Below, in pieces: positions 1-5,421 of a stretch of 6,990 nt of DNA. The stretch spans positions 1 through 6,990 of the forward strand of contig JACRMO010000023.1 of NCBI GenBank assembly GCA_016214925.1. The letters are read 5' to 3'. The DNA comes from Gammaproteobacteria bacterium. Its GTDB lineage: Bacteria; Pseudomonadota; Gammaproteobacteria; Thiohalobacterales; Thiohalobacteraceae. Positions within the stretch are counted from its first letter, which is position 1; every line of letters starts with the position of its first letter. The notes below the pieces were generated by a model that worked only from the letters and a program-made list of their open reading frames with translations, was not told the DNA's origin and ran no database searches. The position numbers were made by a program, and so were the translations under genes.

Positions 1-223
1 AAAGTGTCGCGTCGATGGCATTCACGCTAACGCCCTTTTCACAACACCGAGAGACGAAAGCCAAGGTGAGTGCGCCCGCGCCCGCGCCCGCATCCAGTAA
101 CCGCACCGTTCTTGGGAGTGGTCCGAACATTGATGCCATGAAGTCGGCCACAGGGGCGGCGGTGAGGAACTGTCCAAGTTCCTCCTGCCGTTCTCTGGGG
201 TGTTCTATGGCCGCAACTTTCAT
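1..223 (-). CDS. N6-adenine DNA methyltransferase, N-terminal part (partial at left edge)
   Basis: This is the beginning of a class I SAM-dependent DNA methyltransferase. The 74 visible codons start at the ATG complementary to 221-223 and stay open to position 1. Residues 17-21 read GQFLT, the conserved N-terminal motif (usually GQFLTP or GQYFTP) of N6-adenine methylases of the Eco57I/PaeR7I type. Residues 41-52 (RLLDAGAGAGAL) are SAM-binding motif I. The following NAID at 69-72 fits the acidic end of motif II. The catalytic NPPY motif and target-recognition region would lie outside the window, so specificity and any linked restriction gene are unknown. Whether it is a solitary methylase, a fused restriction-methylase or part of a defence locus cannot be told. 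It reads in the same direction as lolD but 236 nt downstream, so it probably has its own promoter. The Shine-Dalgarno sequence is weak. Confidence 0.85.
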   Translation of the reverse strand, partial: MKVAAIEHPRERQEELGQFLTAAPVADFMASMFGPLPRTVRLLDAGAGAGALTLAFVSRCCEKGVSVNAIDATL

Positions 224-257
224 ACGCTCAGGCTACCAAACTCAGCTCCGTTTCTCC

Positions 258-296
258 ACCGAAGGAAAATAGGTACCAGAGACAAATTCTTTCGGT
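258..296. repeat. Inverted repeat upstream of the methyltransferase gene
   Basis: The arms at 258-267 (ACCGAAGGAA) and 287-296 (TTCTTTCGGT) are reverse complements at 9 of 10 positions, separated by 19 nt that contain the palindrome GGTACC. The repeat lies 35-73 nt upstream of the methyltransferase start, where an operator or promoter would be expected. Its arm centres are about 29 bp apart. Methylase genes of restriction systems are often autoregulated, but no regulator gene is visible, so an operator role is only a guess. No clean -35/-10 pair was found. Confidence 0.35.
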
Positions 297-352
297 AGTA
301 ATCGTCGACGCTGTAGGCGTGGCGGTGCGGGGAGTGTTGGACGGGTGAGGAC

Positions 353-428
353 ATGCTCGGCTCCCACGTTCCTAACTCTGGGTCGGTACGCATTCCTTGC
401 GTGGGTCGAGCATAGCCGAGGCGGCTAT
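353..428. repeat. Cluster of inverted repeats in the lolD-methyltransferase spacer
   Basis: The stretch holds two nearby potential stem-loops. An imperfect pair joins 353-368 (ATGCTCGGCTCCCACG) with 400-413 (CGTGGGTCGAGCAT), with 13 paired bases and a small bulge. Next to it, ATAGCCG (412-418) and CGGCTAT (422-428) form a perfect 7-bp stem around a 3-nt loop. A weaker 5-bp stem (388-392 with 398-402) would compete with the first. The small hairpin lies about 32 nt past the lolD stop on the minus strand and could mark the transcript end, but it has no T-tract, so it is not a typical intrinsic terminator. Nothing coding is seen in 224-459. Confidence 0.4.
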
Positions 429-459
429 CGGAGGCAACGCGCGGCGTGAACCTGGAGCT

Positions 460-1149
460 TTAACGCGGGTACAACTGCCCGTCGCGCAGTTCCAGCACCC
501 GGTCCATGCGACCGGCGAGTTCATGGTCGTGGGTGACGATCACGAAGCTGGTGTTCAGCAGCTGATTCAATTCCAGCATGAGTTCGTAGACCGAATGCGA
601 GGTGCGACGGTCGAGGTTGCCGGTGGGTTCATCGGCGAGCACGCACTGCGGATGCGTGACCAGCGAACGCGCGACGGCGGCGCGTTGGCGTTCGCCGCCG
701 GAGAGTTCGCCCGGCTTGTGCCGCACACGTTCGCCGAGGCCGACACGGGTCAGCATGTCGCTTGCCTTGCTACGCGCTTCGGCAACGCTCAGACCGCGGA
801 TCAGCAGCGGCATGGCGACGTTTTCCAGTGCGGTGAATTCCGGCAGCAGATGATGGAACTGGTAGACGAAGCCGAGCGCTTGATTGCGCAGGCGTCCGCG
901 CGCGGCGTCGTTAAGCTGCGCCATGTCCTGACCGGCGACGCTGATGCTGCCGGTGGTCGCCTGATCGAGACCGCCGAGCAGGTGCAACAATGTGCTCTTG
1001 CCGCTGCCGGACGCGCCGATGATGGCGACGCGTTCCCCTGCGTTTACTGTGAAATCCACACCGCGCAGGACATCGACGCGCAGGCCGCCCTCGGCGAAGG
1101 TTCTGCTTAGATTACGGCAGGCCACCACGGCGGTCGCGGCGTCATTCAT
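460..1149 (-). CDS. lolD: Lipoprotein-releasing system ATP-binding protein LolD
   Basis: LolD is the cytoplasmic ATPase of the LolCDE-type ABC transporter, which pulls outer-membrane lipoproteins out of the inner membrane and passes them to the periplasmic carrier LolA. The 229-residue protein has the full ABC set: Walker A GASGSGKST at 45-53, Q-loop Gln97 in the sequence YQFHHLLPEFTALENV, signature LSGGERQR at 149-156, Walker B ending in ADE with catalytic Glu174, D-loop GNLD, and H-loop His207. The phrase FHHLLPEFTALENV is characteristic of LolD and separates it from the related FtsE and MacB ATPases. Length is normal for the family. The start ATG overlaps the end of the upstream permease gene by 8 nt, which implies translational coupling and a shared transcript. 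No damage is seen. Confidence 0.96.
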   Translation of the reverse strand: MNDAATAVVACRNLSRTFAEGGLRVDVLRGVDFTVNAGERVAIIGASGSGKSTLLHLLGGLDQATTGSISVAGQDMAQLNDAARGRLRNQALGFVYQFHHLLPEFTALENVAMPLLIRGLSVAEARSKASDMLTRVGLGERVRHKPGELSGGERQRAAVARSLVTHPQCVLADEPTGNLDRRTSHSVYELMLELNQLLNTSFVIVTHDHELAGRMDRVLELRDGQLYPR

Positions 1150-2389
1150 AGCGCAGCGCCTCCGCCGGTTGAGTGCGCGAGGCGCGCCAGGCCGGATACA
1201 AGGTGGCCAGCATGCTCATAAAGAAGGCAACGCCGGTGATGCGGGTCACGTCGGTCCATTCCAATTGCGAGGGCAGCTTGCTGATGTAGTACACGTCCGG
1301 AGACAGGAAATGCACGCCGAACAAGTGTTCGATGGCCGGGACGATGGTCTCGACGTTGAGCGCGAGCACCACGCCGCCGACCATGCCGAGCAAGGTGCCG
1401 ATGGCGCCGATGATGGTGCCCTGCACGATGAACACCATCATGACCGAGCCCGGTGTCGCGCCAAGCGTGCGCAGGATGGCGATATCGGCCTGTTTGTCCG
1501 TCACCACCATCACCAGGGTGGAGACGATATTAAACGCCGCCACCGCGACGATCAGCGCGAGGATCACGAACATGACGCGTTTCTCGGTCTGCACGGCGCT
1601 GAAAAAATTGGCGTGCTGACGCGTCCAGTCGGTGACGCGCGTTTCGGCGGGCAGCGTTGCGGTGAGTGCCTGTGTGACCGCCGCCACATTGAACATGTCG
1701 GCGAGTTTCAAGCGCACGCCGCTGACGCGGTCGCCGAGTTGTAGAAGTTTCGCCGCATCGTCGACATGCACCAGCGCGACACCGCGATCGTATTCGTACA
1801 TGCCGACCTCGAACAGGCCGACCACGGTGAAACGCCGCAGTCGCGGCAAGGTGCCCACCGGCGTGATGCTCGCCTGCGGACTGACCACGGTGATCTTATC
1901 GCCGACCTGCGCGCCGATCATGTTCGCCAGTTCGCTGCCGAGCACGATGCCGTATTCACCCGGTTTCAGATCGGTCAGTGCCCCGGCCTTCATGTGTTTG
2001 CCGACATCCGAAACCGACGGTTCGGCCTCGGGCAGCACCCCGCGCAGGATGGTGCCGCTGACGCGGTTACCCAGGCTGAGCATGGTCTCGGCCTCGACGT
2101 AGGGCGCACTGCCGATCACATCGGGATCGGCGTCGGCGATCTTGGCGATGTCGCGCCAGTCGGCCAGCCCGCCCGCATAACCCATCACCTGCATATGCGC
2201 GGCCATCCCCAGGATGCGGGTGCGCAGTTCGTTTTCGAAGCCGTTCATGACCGACAAGACGGTGATCAAGGCGGTGACACCCAGCGCGATGCCGAGCATG
2301 GAAATCGCCGAGATAAAGGAAATAAAATGGTTACGCCGCTTGGCGCGGGTGTAACGCAGGCCGATATAGAGTTGGTAGGGACGAAACAT
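1142..2389 (-). CDS. lolC: Lipoprotein-releasing system permease (LolC/LolE family)
   Basis: This 415-residue inner-membrane permease is the partner of LolD. It shows the four-helix layout of the family: a first membrane segment at about 22-48, a large periplasmic domain (about 50-265, MacB_PCD-like), and three further segments at about 271-297, 316-345 and 384-400. The stretch DKQADIAILRTLGATPGS (298-315) is the conserved cytoplasmic part of the FtsX/LolC fold that contacts the ATPase. Residues 168-183 (VVSPQASITPVGTLPR) match the hook that LolC uses to bind LolA, so I name it lolC. The product ends LRYE with a TGA inside the lolD start region. No second permease gene accompanies it here: either lolE lies elsewhere, or this is a single LolF-like permease acting as a homodimer. 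No strong Shine-Dalgarno sequence precedes the ATG. Confidence 0.93.
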   Translation of the reverse strand: MFRPYQLYIGLRYTRAKRRNHFISFISAISMLGIALGVTALITVLSVMNGFENELRTRILGMAAHMQVMGYAGGLADWRDIAKIADADPDVIGSAPYVEAETMLSLGNRVSGTILRGVLPEAEPSVSDVGKHMKAGALTDLKPGEYGIVLGSELANMIGAQVGDKITVVSPQASITPVGTLPRLRRFTVVGLFEVGMYEYDRGVALVHVDDAAKLLQLGDRVSGVRLKLADMFNVAAVTQALTATLPAETRVTDWTRQHANFFSAVQTEKRVMFVILALIVAVAAFNIVSTLVMVVTDKQADIAILRTLGATPGSVMMVFIVQGTIIGAIGTLLGMVGGVVLALNVETIVPAIEHLFGVHFLSPDVYYISKLPSQLEWTDVTRITGVAFFMSMLATLYPAWRASRTQPAEALRYE

Positions 2390-2459
2390 GGGGCGGCATT
2401 AAACCACAAAGCGCCCGGTGGCAGTAGGACTTCTCTCAAGCTGTCGCCGGCGGCGTCCG

Positions 2460-2491
2460 GGCATGCTCCAGGTCATGGCGGAGTTCATGCC
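2460..2491. repeat. Imperfect inverted repeat in the lolC / hicA-like divergent spacer
   Basis: GGCATGCTCC (2460-2469) pairs with GGAGTTCATGCC (2480-2491), ten paired bases with a 2-nt bulge. It sits roughly midway in the 154-nt spacer between the divergent lolC (start 2389) and the hicA-like gene (start 2544). It could be an operator or chance in GC-rich sequence. A TTGACC at 2504-2509 resembles a -35 box toward the plus-strand gene, but no acceptable -10 follows at the right distance, so I call no promoter. Confidence 0.25.
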
Positions 2492-2531
2492 GTCATCCGA
2501 GTATTGACCAAACTGTCGGAAAGCGGCCTTT

Positions 2532-2536
2532 GGAGA
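2532..2536 (+). promoter_or_regulatory. Ribosome binding site that selects the ATG start at 2544
   Basis: GGAGA lies 7 nt before the ATG at 2544, good spacing. The in-frame GTG at 2541 would leave only 4 nt, so the ATG is preferred. Confidence 0.6.
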
Positions 2537-2543
2537 CTGCGTG

Positions 2544-2828
2544 ATGAGCCACAAATACGAACGCTTGCTACAAGGCATTCTGCAGGAGCCGGTCAGTGGC
2601 AACATCCATTGGCGCGAAATCGAGTCTCTGCTGCATCATCTGGGCGCCACGGTCGCGTCGGCGCACGGTGCGCGTGTGCATGTGATGTTGAATAAAATCG
2701 AAGGGCATCTGCATCGACCGCATCACAGCGGTATTTGCACCAAACAGGAAATCCGCCATCTGCGCGATTATCTGCTGTCTTGCGGCGTGACACTGGCCGC
2801 GTACGAAGAATCGGCGGGAGAAGAATAA
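2544..2828 (+). CDS. HicA-like (mRNA interferase fold) protein without a HicB partner
   Basis: This 94-residue protein resembles the HicA toxin family, whose members have a small double-stranded-RNA-binding-like fold and cleave mRNA. The pattern is an N-terminal helix with SGNIHWREIESLLHHLGA (18-35), strands with HGARVHVML (41-49) and GHLHRPHH (54-61), then a helix beginning TKQEIRHLRDYL (66-77). Classical HicA has GSH or GSHH at the turn before the second strand, and that His is catalytic. Here the aligned residues are G42-A43-R44, so the usual catalytic His appears to be missing. The nearby His41, His46, His60 and His61 could substitute or be unrelated. No hicB antitoxin follows: the next gene ends on the opposite strand 18 nt later. 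I infer an orphan or repurposed family member, perhaps RNA-binding, rather than a working toxin-antitoxin pair. Toxicity is not shown by the sequence. Confidence 0.7.
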   Translation: MSHKYERLLQGILQEPVSGNIHWREIESLLHHLGATVASAHGARVHVMLNKIEGHLHRPHHSGICTKQEIRHLRDYLLSCGVTLAAYEESAGEE

Positions 2829-2846
2829 CCTGACCAGCGCGGGTTA

Positions 2847-3805
2847 CTAGCGCAGCAAATGCACGTGCAGCACGTTATTGTCCGCTGCCTCTGGCTGGAC
2901 ATTTTTTCCCTCGGGAACCTTGCCGCGCTCCAATATCTGGATACGGCTGGGCGGCAGGCCCTGATTGACCAGATAAATCTTCACGTCCGCCGTGCGCCGC
3001 AGATACATGGTTTCCGATGCGGCGCTGCCACTGATGACGATCCGTAACGCCGCATGGCGCTTCTGCAGAATAAATTCGCGGGCAATGCCGGTCAGTGTAA
3101 TCAGTACCGTCTCGGAGAATTTGTTGTCTGCGCCTTCGAATTTCACGGTGGCATCGGCGATGGCCATGTCAGTCGGAATAGCGCTTGCCGATTCCGTTTC
3201 GGGGCTGCCCAACGACCGGCTCTTCCCCGACGAACCGGCGTGGCTTGTCTGCGATTTGACGGCGCGGGTTTTGGCCGTGGCGACAGCAGGCTTGGATAGC
3301 GCTGCCTCGCAGGCCCGGAAGTCATCGGCGACCTCCAGGAAGCGGACGGCGGACAGCTCGACCACCATATCCGTACCAGGCCGATAGGCGATTTCGAGAC
3401 GAACATACCGGTTTCGAGCGCCGCGTACAGCGCATGCGCGTCCGCCTCGTTCAGTTCCAGGGTGCCGGCGCTGAGCGGGACCGGGTACAGGCTCAGATCC
3501 TGTTCCAGTGCATCGTGTTTCCAAGGCGGAGGCACGGCACGAATAACGGCGGATTCAGCCAGGGTGGCATCAGCAGGCAGATCGATACTGAAGCTGAATC
3601 TTTCACCCGGACGACGGATAAAGCGCGCCTGACCGTACTCCGGGATGGTGTGGCTTAATCTGCACTGCGTACGGCTCGCCTGCAGACGCCAGAGGGACTG
3701 ATCCAGGCGCGCACCATATCGGGTTTCACCGGCACACGCCGTGGCCACCGCCAGCATCAGGCTGCCGCTCAAGACCACACCGAAACTTCGCGCCCCGTTA
3801 TGCAT
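2847..3805 (-). pseudogene. MotY-like periplasmic protein with OmpA-type C-terminus, one frameshift
   Basis: The reading frame starts at the ATG complementary to 3803-3805 and encodes a signal peptide (about 1-25, cut after ACA). A MotY-type N-terminal domain follows, recognisable from RYGARLDQSLWRL, the VPPPWKHD motif (91-98) and LETGMF (130-135). The frame then breaks near 3395-3402. Continuing in the -1 frame gives LEIAYRPGTDMVVELSAVRF and DDFRACEAAL, which complete the domain. A Ser/Thr/Lys-rich linker (about 171-205) and an OmpA-like domain (about 210-319) follow. Adding one base restores a 319-residue protein, close to normal for the family. In flagellated gammaproteobacteria MotY forms the T-ring that holds the stator to peptidoglycan. 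No flagellar genes are nearby. In the OmpA-like part the usual GHTD segment reads GSAA, so the peptidoglycan-binding Asp is absent. It is either a decayed gene or a sequencing error, and it may be a non-flagellar MotY paralogue. Confidence 0.82.
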
Positions 3806-3848
3806 GCCTCTGTGTCGACGGCCGTGGCCCAGACTTGATAGAGCGACT

Positions 3849-3863
3849 CTCGGCCGGGCCGAG
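3849..3863. promoter_or_regulatory. 15-nt palindrome, candidate operator in a divergent promoter region
   Basis: CTCGGCC and GGCCGAG flank a single central G, a perfect 7-bp inverted repeat. It lies between the divergent motY-like and BamE-like genes, 44-58 nt before the former's ATG and 35-50 nt upstream of the -10 box of the latter. That position suits a regulator binding site. No candidate regulator is encoded in the window, and chance is possible in GC-rich sequence. Confidence 0.35.
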
Positions 3864-3895
3864 GGTTGTTCAGGATTTCGCCCGATGTTCCAGGG

Positions 3896-3904
3896 TGTTA
3901 TAGT
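3896..3904 (+). promoter_or_regulatory. Extended -10 promoter for the BamE-like / aguA / aguB operon
   Basis: TGTTATAGT matches the extended sigma-70 -10 form TGnTATAAT with one mismatch. The -35 position 17 nt upstream (TTTCGC) is poor, as is common when the TG extension is present. Transcription would begin near 3911, leaving a leader of about 24 nt. This leader contains GGGAGA (3922-3927) ahead of the ATG at 3935. Confidence 0.6.
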
Positions 3905-3934
3905 GCGCGCACAGTACATTCGGGAGATCGGTTT

Positions 3935-4222
3935 ATGTCGGCACGGGGACTTTTTTTTACGGCTGCCGTCACGGCCGGCCTCGGCTTGGGCGGTATCACG
4001 GCAAGCCATGCGGATACCCTGGTCATCGACGCGGTCCGTCAGTCCGCCGGTGTCGAATGCCCGGCCAAGGGTCAGTCCATGGCAGATGTCGAGGCACGCT
4101 TCGGTACGCAGAACTCCAAGGAACCCGGCATCGGACAGCCGCCAATCACCCGCTGGGTCTACGCCGGCTTCACGGTGTACTTCGAGGGCGACACCGTGCT
4201 GCATGCGGTCGTCCACCGTTAA
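3935..4222 (+). CDS. Small exported protein, BamE/SmpA-like fold (uncharacterised)
   Basis: This 95-residue protein has a clear signal peptide: MSARGLFF, then a hydrophobic stretch ending TASHA, with likely cleavage after Ala26. It has no lipobox cysteine, so the mature form is probably a soluble periplasmic protein of about 69 residues. The mature part carries GQSMADVEARFGTQ (46-59), PPITRWVYAGFTVYFEGD (69-86) and VLHAVVHR (88-95). A helix with M-x-x-V-E-A-R-F-G followed by a W-Y ... V-Y-F strand pair resembles the small BamE/SmpA-type domain. I know similar short proteins in other gammaproteobacteria but no proven role. A GGGAGA sequence 7 nt before the ATG at 3935 supports this start over an in-frame TTG at 3866. 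It is probably the first gene of the operon with aguA, 50 nt downstream, but a link to polyamine metabolism is not evident. Confidence 0.75.
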   Translation: MSARGLFFTAAVTAGLGLGGITASHADTLVIDAVRQSAGVECPAKGQSMADVEARFGTQNSKEPGIGQPPITRWVYAGFTVYFEGDTVLHAVVHR

Positions 4223-4272
4223 ACCCGCCTAAAACCACTGCCGTGCGCACCGGCGCGGCGCTGAATGATCCC

Positions 4273-5319
4273 ATGACACATATCCACTTCCCCGCTGAAT
4301 GGGCGCCGCAGGACGGCGTCCTGTTGACCTGGCCGAACGACCGTGGCGATTGGGCGCCCTATCTCGTGCAAGTCGAGCCGGTGTTCATCGCCATCGCCCG
4401 CGAAGTGGCGCTGCGCGAACGGCTGATAATCAGTTGTTACGACAGCGCACACTGTCAGCACGTGCGTGACCGTTTGAGCGCCGCCGATGTGGCCATGACA
4501 CGCGTGTCGCTGCACGCCATTCCCGCCAACGATACCTGGGCGCGTGATCATGGACCCATCGCGGTCTATACGAACGGCACCACGCGCCTGCTGGATTTCG
4601 TCTTCAACGGCTGGGGCGGCAAATACCCTGCCGAACTCGACAACCAGATCACACCGCGGCTGGCGGCGGCGGGCGCCTTTGCCGCACAGACCACGGCGGT
4701 CGACTTGATACTGGAAGGCGGCGGCATCGAAACCGACGGCGCGGGCGCCTTGCTGACGACCACCAGCTGCCTGCTCGCACCGACGCGCAACCCGCAGCTG
4801 TCGCAAACTGAATTGGAGGCGCGGTTGCGTGCGCTACTGGGTGTCGATCGCTTCCTGTGGCTGCATAACGGTCACCTGGAGGGCGATGACACCGACGGGC
4901 ATATCGACACCCTGGCGCGGTTTTGCGCGGTCGATACCATCGCCTATCAAGGCTGCGACGATTCGCAGGACCCGCACTTCGCCGCCCTGTCCGCGATGGC
5001 CGCCGAACTACGTGGCTTGCAGACCCGCGACGGCCATCCCTACCGTCTGGTCGCGTTGCCCTGGCCGCGGCCTAAGCGCACGGCGCAAGACCAGCGCCTG
5101 CCGGCCACCTATGCGAATTTTCTGGTCATCAATGGCGCGGTATTGGTGCCGACGTATAACGATCCGGCCGATGCCGGCGCGTTGGCGGCGTTGCAGGCTT
5201 GTTTTCCCGATCGCGCAATCGTGCCGATCGATTGCAGCGCGCTGATTTTGCAGTACGGCAGTCTGCATTGCGTGACCATGCAATTGCCGCAGGGTGTGTT
5301 GCCGGCGGTGGACGAATAA
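4273..5319 (+). CDS. aguA: Agmatine deiminase (agmatine iminohydrolase)
   Basis: The 348-residue enzyme converts agmatine and water to N-carbamoylputrescine and ammonia, the first step of the arginine-decarboxylase route to putrescine. It belongs to the peptidylarginine-deiminase-like family with a five-bladed propeller fold. Family motifs appear in order: PAEWAPQDGVLLTWP (7-21), NDTWARDHGPI (86-96), LDFVFNGWGGKY (107-118), LEGGGIETDG (147-156), GDDTDGHIDTLARF (204-217) carrying the catalytic His210 and Asp212, ANFLVINGAVLVPTYND (281-297), and QYGSLHCVTMQLPQG (327-341) with the nucleophile Cys333. All catalytic residues are present and the length is normal, so the enzyme looks functional. The ATG at 4273 fits the usual N-terminus MTHIHFPAEW; its Shine-Dalgarno sequence is weak, suggesting translation helped by the upstream gene 50 nt away. 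aguB follows after a palindromic insertion. Confidence 0.95.
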   Translation: MTHIHFPAEWAPQDGVLLTWPNDRGDWAPYLVQVEPVFIAIAREVALRERLIISCYDSAHCQHVRDRLSAADVAMTRVSLHAIPANDTWARDHGPIAVYTNGTTRLLDFVFNGWGGKYPAELDNQITPRLAAAGAFAAQTTAVDLILEGGGIETDGAGALLTTTSCLLAPTRNPQLSQTELEARLRALLGVDRFLWLHNGHLEGDDTDGHIDTLARFCAVDTIAYQGCDDSQDPHFAALSAMAAELRGLQTRDGHPYRLVALPWPRPKRTAQDQRLPATYANFLVINGAVLVPTYNDPADAGALAALQACFPDRAIVPIDCSALILQYGSLHCVTMQLPQGVLPAVDE

Positions 5320-5325
5320 TTTTTT

Positions 5326-5396
5326 ACACCATAAGGACACAGAGCGCACGGAGAATTTCCAATGTAAAACTCGGTGTACTCTGTGCCCTCTGGTGT
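5326..5396. repeat. Palindromic intergenic element (ACACCA...CACAGAG type)
   Basis: Left arm 5326-5353 and right arm 5370-5396 are reverse complements over most of their length. ACACCA pairs with TGGTGT and CACAGAG with CTCTGTG, with an extra partly matched segment (CACGGAG against CTCGGTG) next to an A/T-rich loop at 5354-5369. About 21 of 27 positions pair. Short direct variants of the CACAGAG/CACGGAG word recur within each arm. From memory, intergenic elements built from this word, framed by TGGTGT or TGTGGT ends, are dispersed in many proteobacterial genomes. It fills the 102-nt spacer between aguA and aguB and would form a strong hairpin in their common transcript. It has no T-run on either side suited to termination on the plus strand. 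Confidence 0.75.
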
Positions 5397-5421
5397 GAAT
5401 CAGGATTGGAGCTTTCGAGCG

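Noticed and set aside
15..272. Plus-strand 85-codon open frame at the left edge
   Set aside because: The opposite strand encodes clear methyltransferase motifs (GQFLT, DAGAGAG) over the same bases.
336..428. Possible integron attC site (a GTTGGAC near the spacer hairpins)
   Set aside because: There is no matching inverse core (RYYYAAC) with the right spacing, and no integrase or cassette structure is visible.
397..1110. Long open frame on the plus strand opposite lolD
   Set aside because: It is the complement of a highly conserved ABC ATPase gene; its translation is low-complexity and lacks any family motif. High GC content keeps the antisense frame open.
2504..2535. Sigma-70 promoter for the hicA-like gene
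   Set aside because: TTGACC is a fair -35 box, but no -10-like hexamer lies 16-18 nt downstream.
992..2695. Long plus-strand open frames (992-1744 and 1766-2695) opposite the lolC/lolD region
   Set aside because: The translations are rich in His, Asp, Arg and Gln, typical of antisense of a membrane protein gene, and overlap a well-supported permease.
2826..2846. Bidirectional terminator between the convergent hicA-like and motY-like genes
   Set aside because: Only a 5-bp stem (TAACC with GGTTA) with an 11-nt loop and no T-tract is present; too weak to call.
3392..3402. Programmed -1 ribosomal frameshift in the motY-like gene
   Set aside because: No X-XXY-YYZ slippery heptamer is present at the change of frame, and MotY families are not known to use recoding.
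3143..4216. Very long minus-strand frame covering the motY N-terminus and the BamE-like region
   Set aside because: Only the part downstream of 3805 to about 3400 matches MotY. The upstream part is antisense to the BamE-like gene and the part after the frameshift is out of frame.
4219..4806. Minus-strand open frame opposite aguA
   Set aside because: It is antisense to a fully conserved agmatine deiminase gene and has no recognisable motif.
5326..5396. Rho-independent terminator after aguA
   Set aside because: The hairpin is long and imperfect with a large loop, and no T-run follows on the plus strand. It fits a dispersed palindromic element better.
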